Source: Thiotrichaceae bacterium
GTDB taxonomy: Bacteria; Pseudomonadota; Gammaproteobacteria; SZUA-229
Reading direction: 5' to 3'
Length of the DNA stretch: 6,377 nucleotides
NCBI GenBank assembly: GCA_002746365.1
Contig: NVWZ01000001.1
Location: 74,248 to 80,624, forward strand
The notes beneath the pieces are model-generated. The model saw only the letters and a program-made list of their open reading frames with translations. It did not search any database and was not told the origin of the DNA. The translations under genes were made by a program, and so were the position numbers. Shown here piece by piece: positions 5,570-6,377 of the stretch (position 1 is its first letter; each line of letters starts with the position of its first letter).

Positions 5570-6377
5570 TTATATGTAGGCAATGCCCATCGCTTTTCTG
5601 ACGTCTTCCAGTGTATCACGAGCCACCTCGCGCGCGGCCTCATTTCCTTCATCAATGATGGCTTTTACCGTCGATACATCGGCTTCATATTCTTTCGCTC
5701 TTTCCTGCATGGGTTTAAGCTCTGCCACAATCGCATCAATGACCGGCTGCTTACACTGGACACAGCCAATCGATGCATTGATACAGCCATTCTTCACCCA
5801 GTCACGTGTTCCTTCATCTGAATAAATTTCGTGAAACGGCCAGACCGGGCACTTCGCCGGATCGCCCGGATCATCGCGACGTACGCGAGCGGGATCAGTC
5901 GGCATGGTACGCAGTTTCTTCTCGACGGTAGCGATATCATCGCGCAGGGCGATAGTATTGCCATACGACTTGGACATTTTCTGACCATCCAGCCCCGGCA
6001 TTTTAGAAGCCGATGTTAATAGCGCCTGTGGTTCAGGCAAAATAATTTTACCGGAACCTTCAAGGTAGCCAAACAACCGCTCTTTGTCACCGATTGAAAT
6101 ATTTTGCTGCGAATCCAGCAAGGCACGCGCGACACTCAATGCTTCAACATCTCCCTTTTCCTGATACTCTTTGCGGTATTTAAAGAACATACGGGCATTT
6201 TTCTTGCCCATTTTTGACGCCGCCTGCTGGGCTCTTTCTTTGAAATCAGTTTCGCGTCCATAAAGATGGTTAAAACGACGAGCGACTTCACGTGTTAATT
6301 CCACATGCGCAACCTGATCTTCTCCGACCGGCACCATGCCTGCTTTATATACCAGAATATCGGCACTTTGTAATAAC
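5570..6377 (-). CDS. trpS: tryptophanyl-tRNA synthetase, C-terminal part, cut by window edge
   Basis: TrpRS charges tRNA(Trp) with tryptophan in the cytoplasm. The frame continues past the ATG at 6337 to the window edge and reads LLQSADILVYKAGMVPVGEDQ there, so that ATG is internal and about 268 residues are visible. The HIGH-motif end lies outside. Numbering from Met at 6337, the class I KMSKS motif is at 120-124 (5966-5980), preceded by the PEPQALLTSASKMPGLDGQ segment of the long bacterial TrpRS type. Residues about 46-95 form an insertion (KNARMFFKYRKEY...YLEGSGKIIL) seen in long proteobacterial forms. Cys163, Cys185, Cys192 and Cys195 form C-x21-C-x6-C-x2-C, closely matching the [4Fe-4S] site C-x22-C-x6-C-x2-C of Thermotoga maritima TrpRS. 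The protein ends GIAYI, with its stop codon overlapping the target duplication of the downstream element. Confidence 0.95.
   Translation of the reverse strand, partial: LLQSADILVYKAGMVPVGEDQVAHVELTREVARRFNHLYGRETDFKERAQQAASKMGKKNARMFFKYRKEYQEKGDVEALSVARALLDSQQNISIGDKERLFGYLEGSGKIILPEPQALLTSASKMPGLDGQKMSKSYGNTIALRDDIATVEKKLRTMPTDPARVRRDDPGDPAKCPVWPFHEIYSDEGTRDWVKNGCINASIGCVQCKQPVIDAIVAELKPMQERAKEYEADVSTVKAIIDEGNEAAREVARDTLEDVRKAMGIAYI

Noticed and set aside
5583..6019. Plus-strand frames of 62-98 codons opposite trpS
   Set aside because: They are antisense to well-conserved TrpRS sequence including the KMSKS and cysteine motifs, and resemble no known protein.

Overview
This window looks like chromosomal DNA from a moderately AT-rich gammaproteobacterium. 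The order trpS - scpA - scpB - rluB on one strand, a YciK-type dehydrogenase, and a MnmC-type tRNA-modification gene are all familiar from that class. The genus cannot be fixed from the sequence. A secreted double-thioredoxin protein related to SoxW-like proteins hints at a sulfur-oxidising or methylotrophic relative, but this is only a guess.

Layout: bases 1-250 hold the 5' end of an mnmC-like gene on the minus strand. It is cut by the window edge, and I read it directly from the DNA. It diverges, across a 94-base gap, from a plus-strand SDR gene of the YciK family (345-1082). The SDR gene converges, across 44 bases, on a minus-strand gene for an exported protein with two thioredoxin domains (1127-2158). 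From the right edge leftward on the minus strand run trpS (3' two-thirds only), scpA, scpB and rluB. This is a housekeeping cluster for tryptophan tRNA charging, the kleisin and winged-helix partners of the SMC condensin, and a 23S rRNA pseudouridine synthase.

The genes are ordinary; the gaps are the unusual part. Three different palindromic elements sit in three gaps on the minus strand. (1) At 2217-2423, between the thioredoxin gene and rluB, is a nested inverted-repeat element with 33-base ends that match at 32 of 33 positions. (2) At 3447-3515, between rluB and scpB, is a REPIN-like pair of inverted 22-base units (21 of 22 matching). (3) At 5427-5566, between trpS and scpA, is a 140-base MITE-like element with perfect 15-base inverted ends and flanking 5-base direct repeats (GTATT). 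The last lies exactly at the trpS stop codon and creates a misleading GTG start upstream of scpA.

Other points of interest are a complete four-cysteine [4Fe-4S]-type motif in TrpRS, an SDR without an obvious catalytic serine, opposite-charge disordered tails on ScpB (acidic) and RluB (basic), and a long Q/E/K-rich N-terminal extension on ScpA. I see no CRISPR array, RNA gene, phage gene or defence system.
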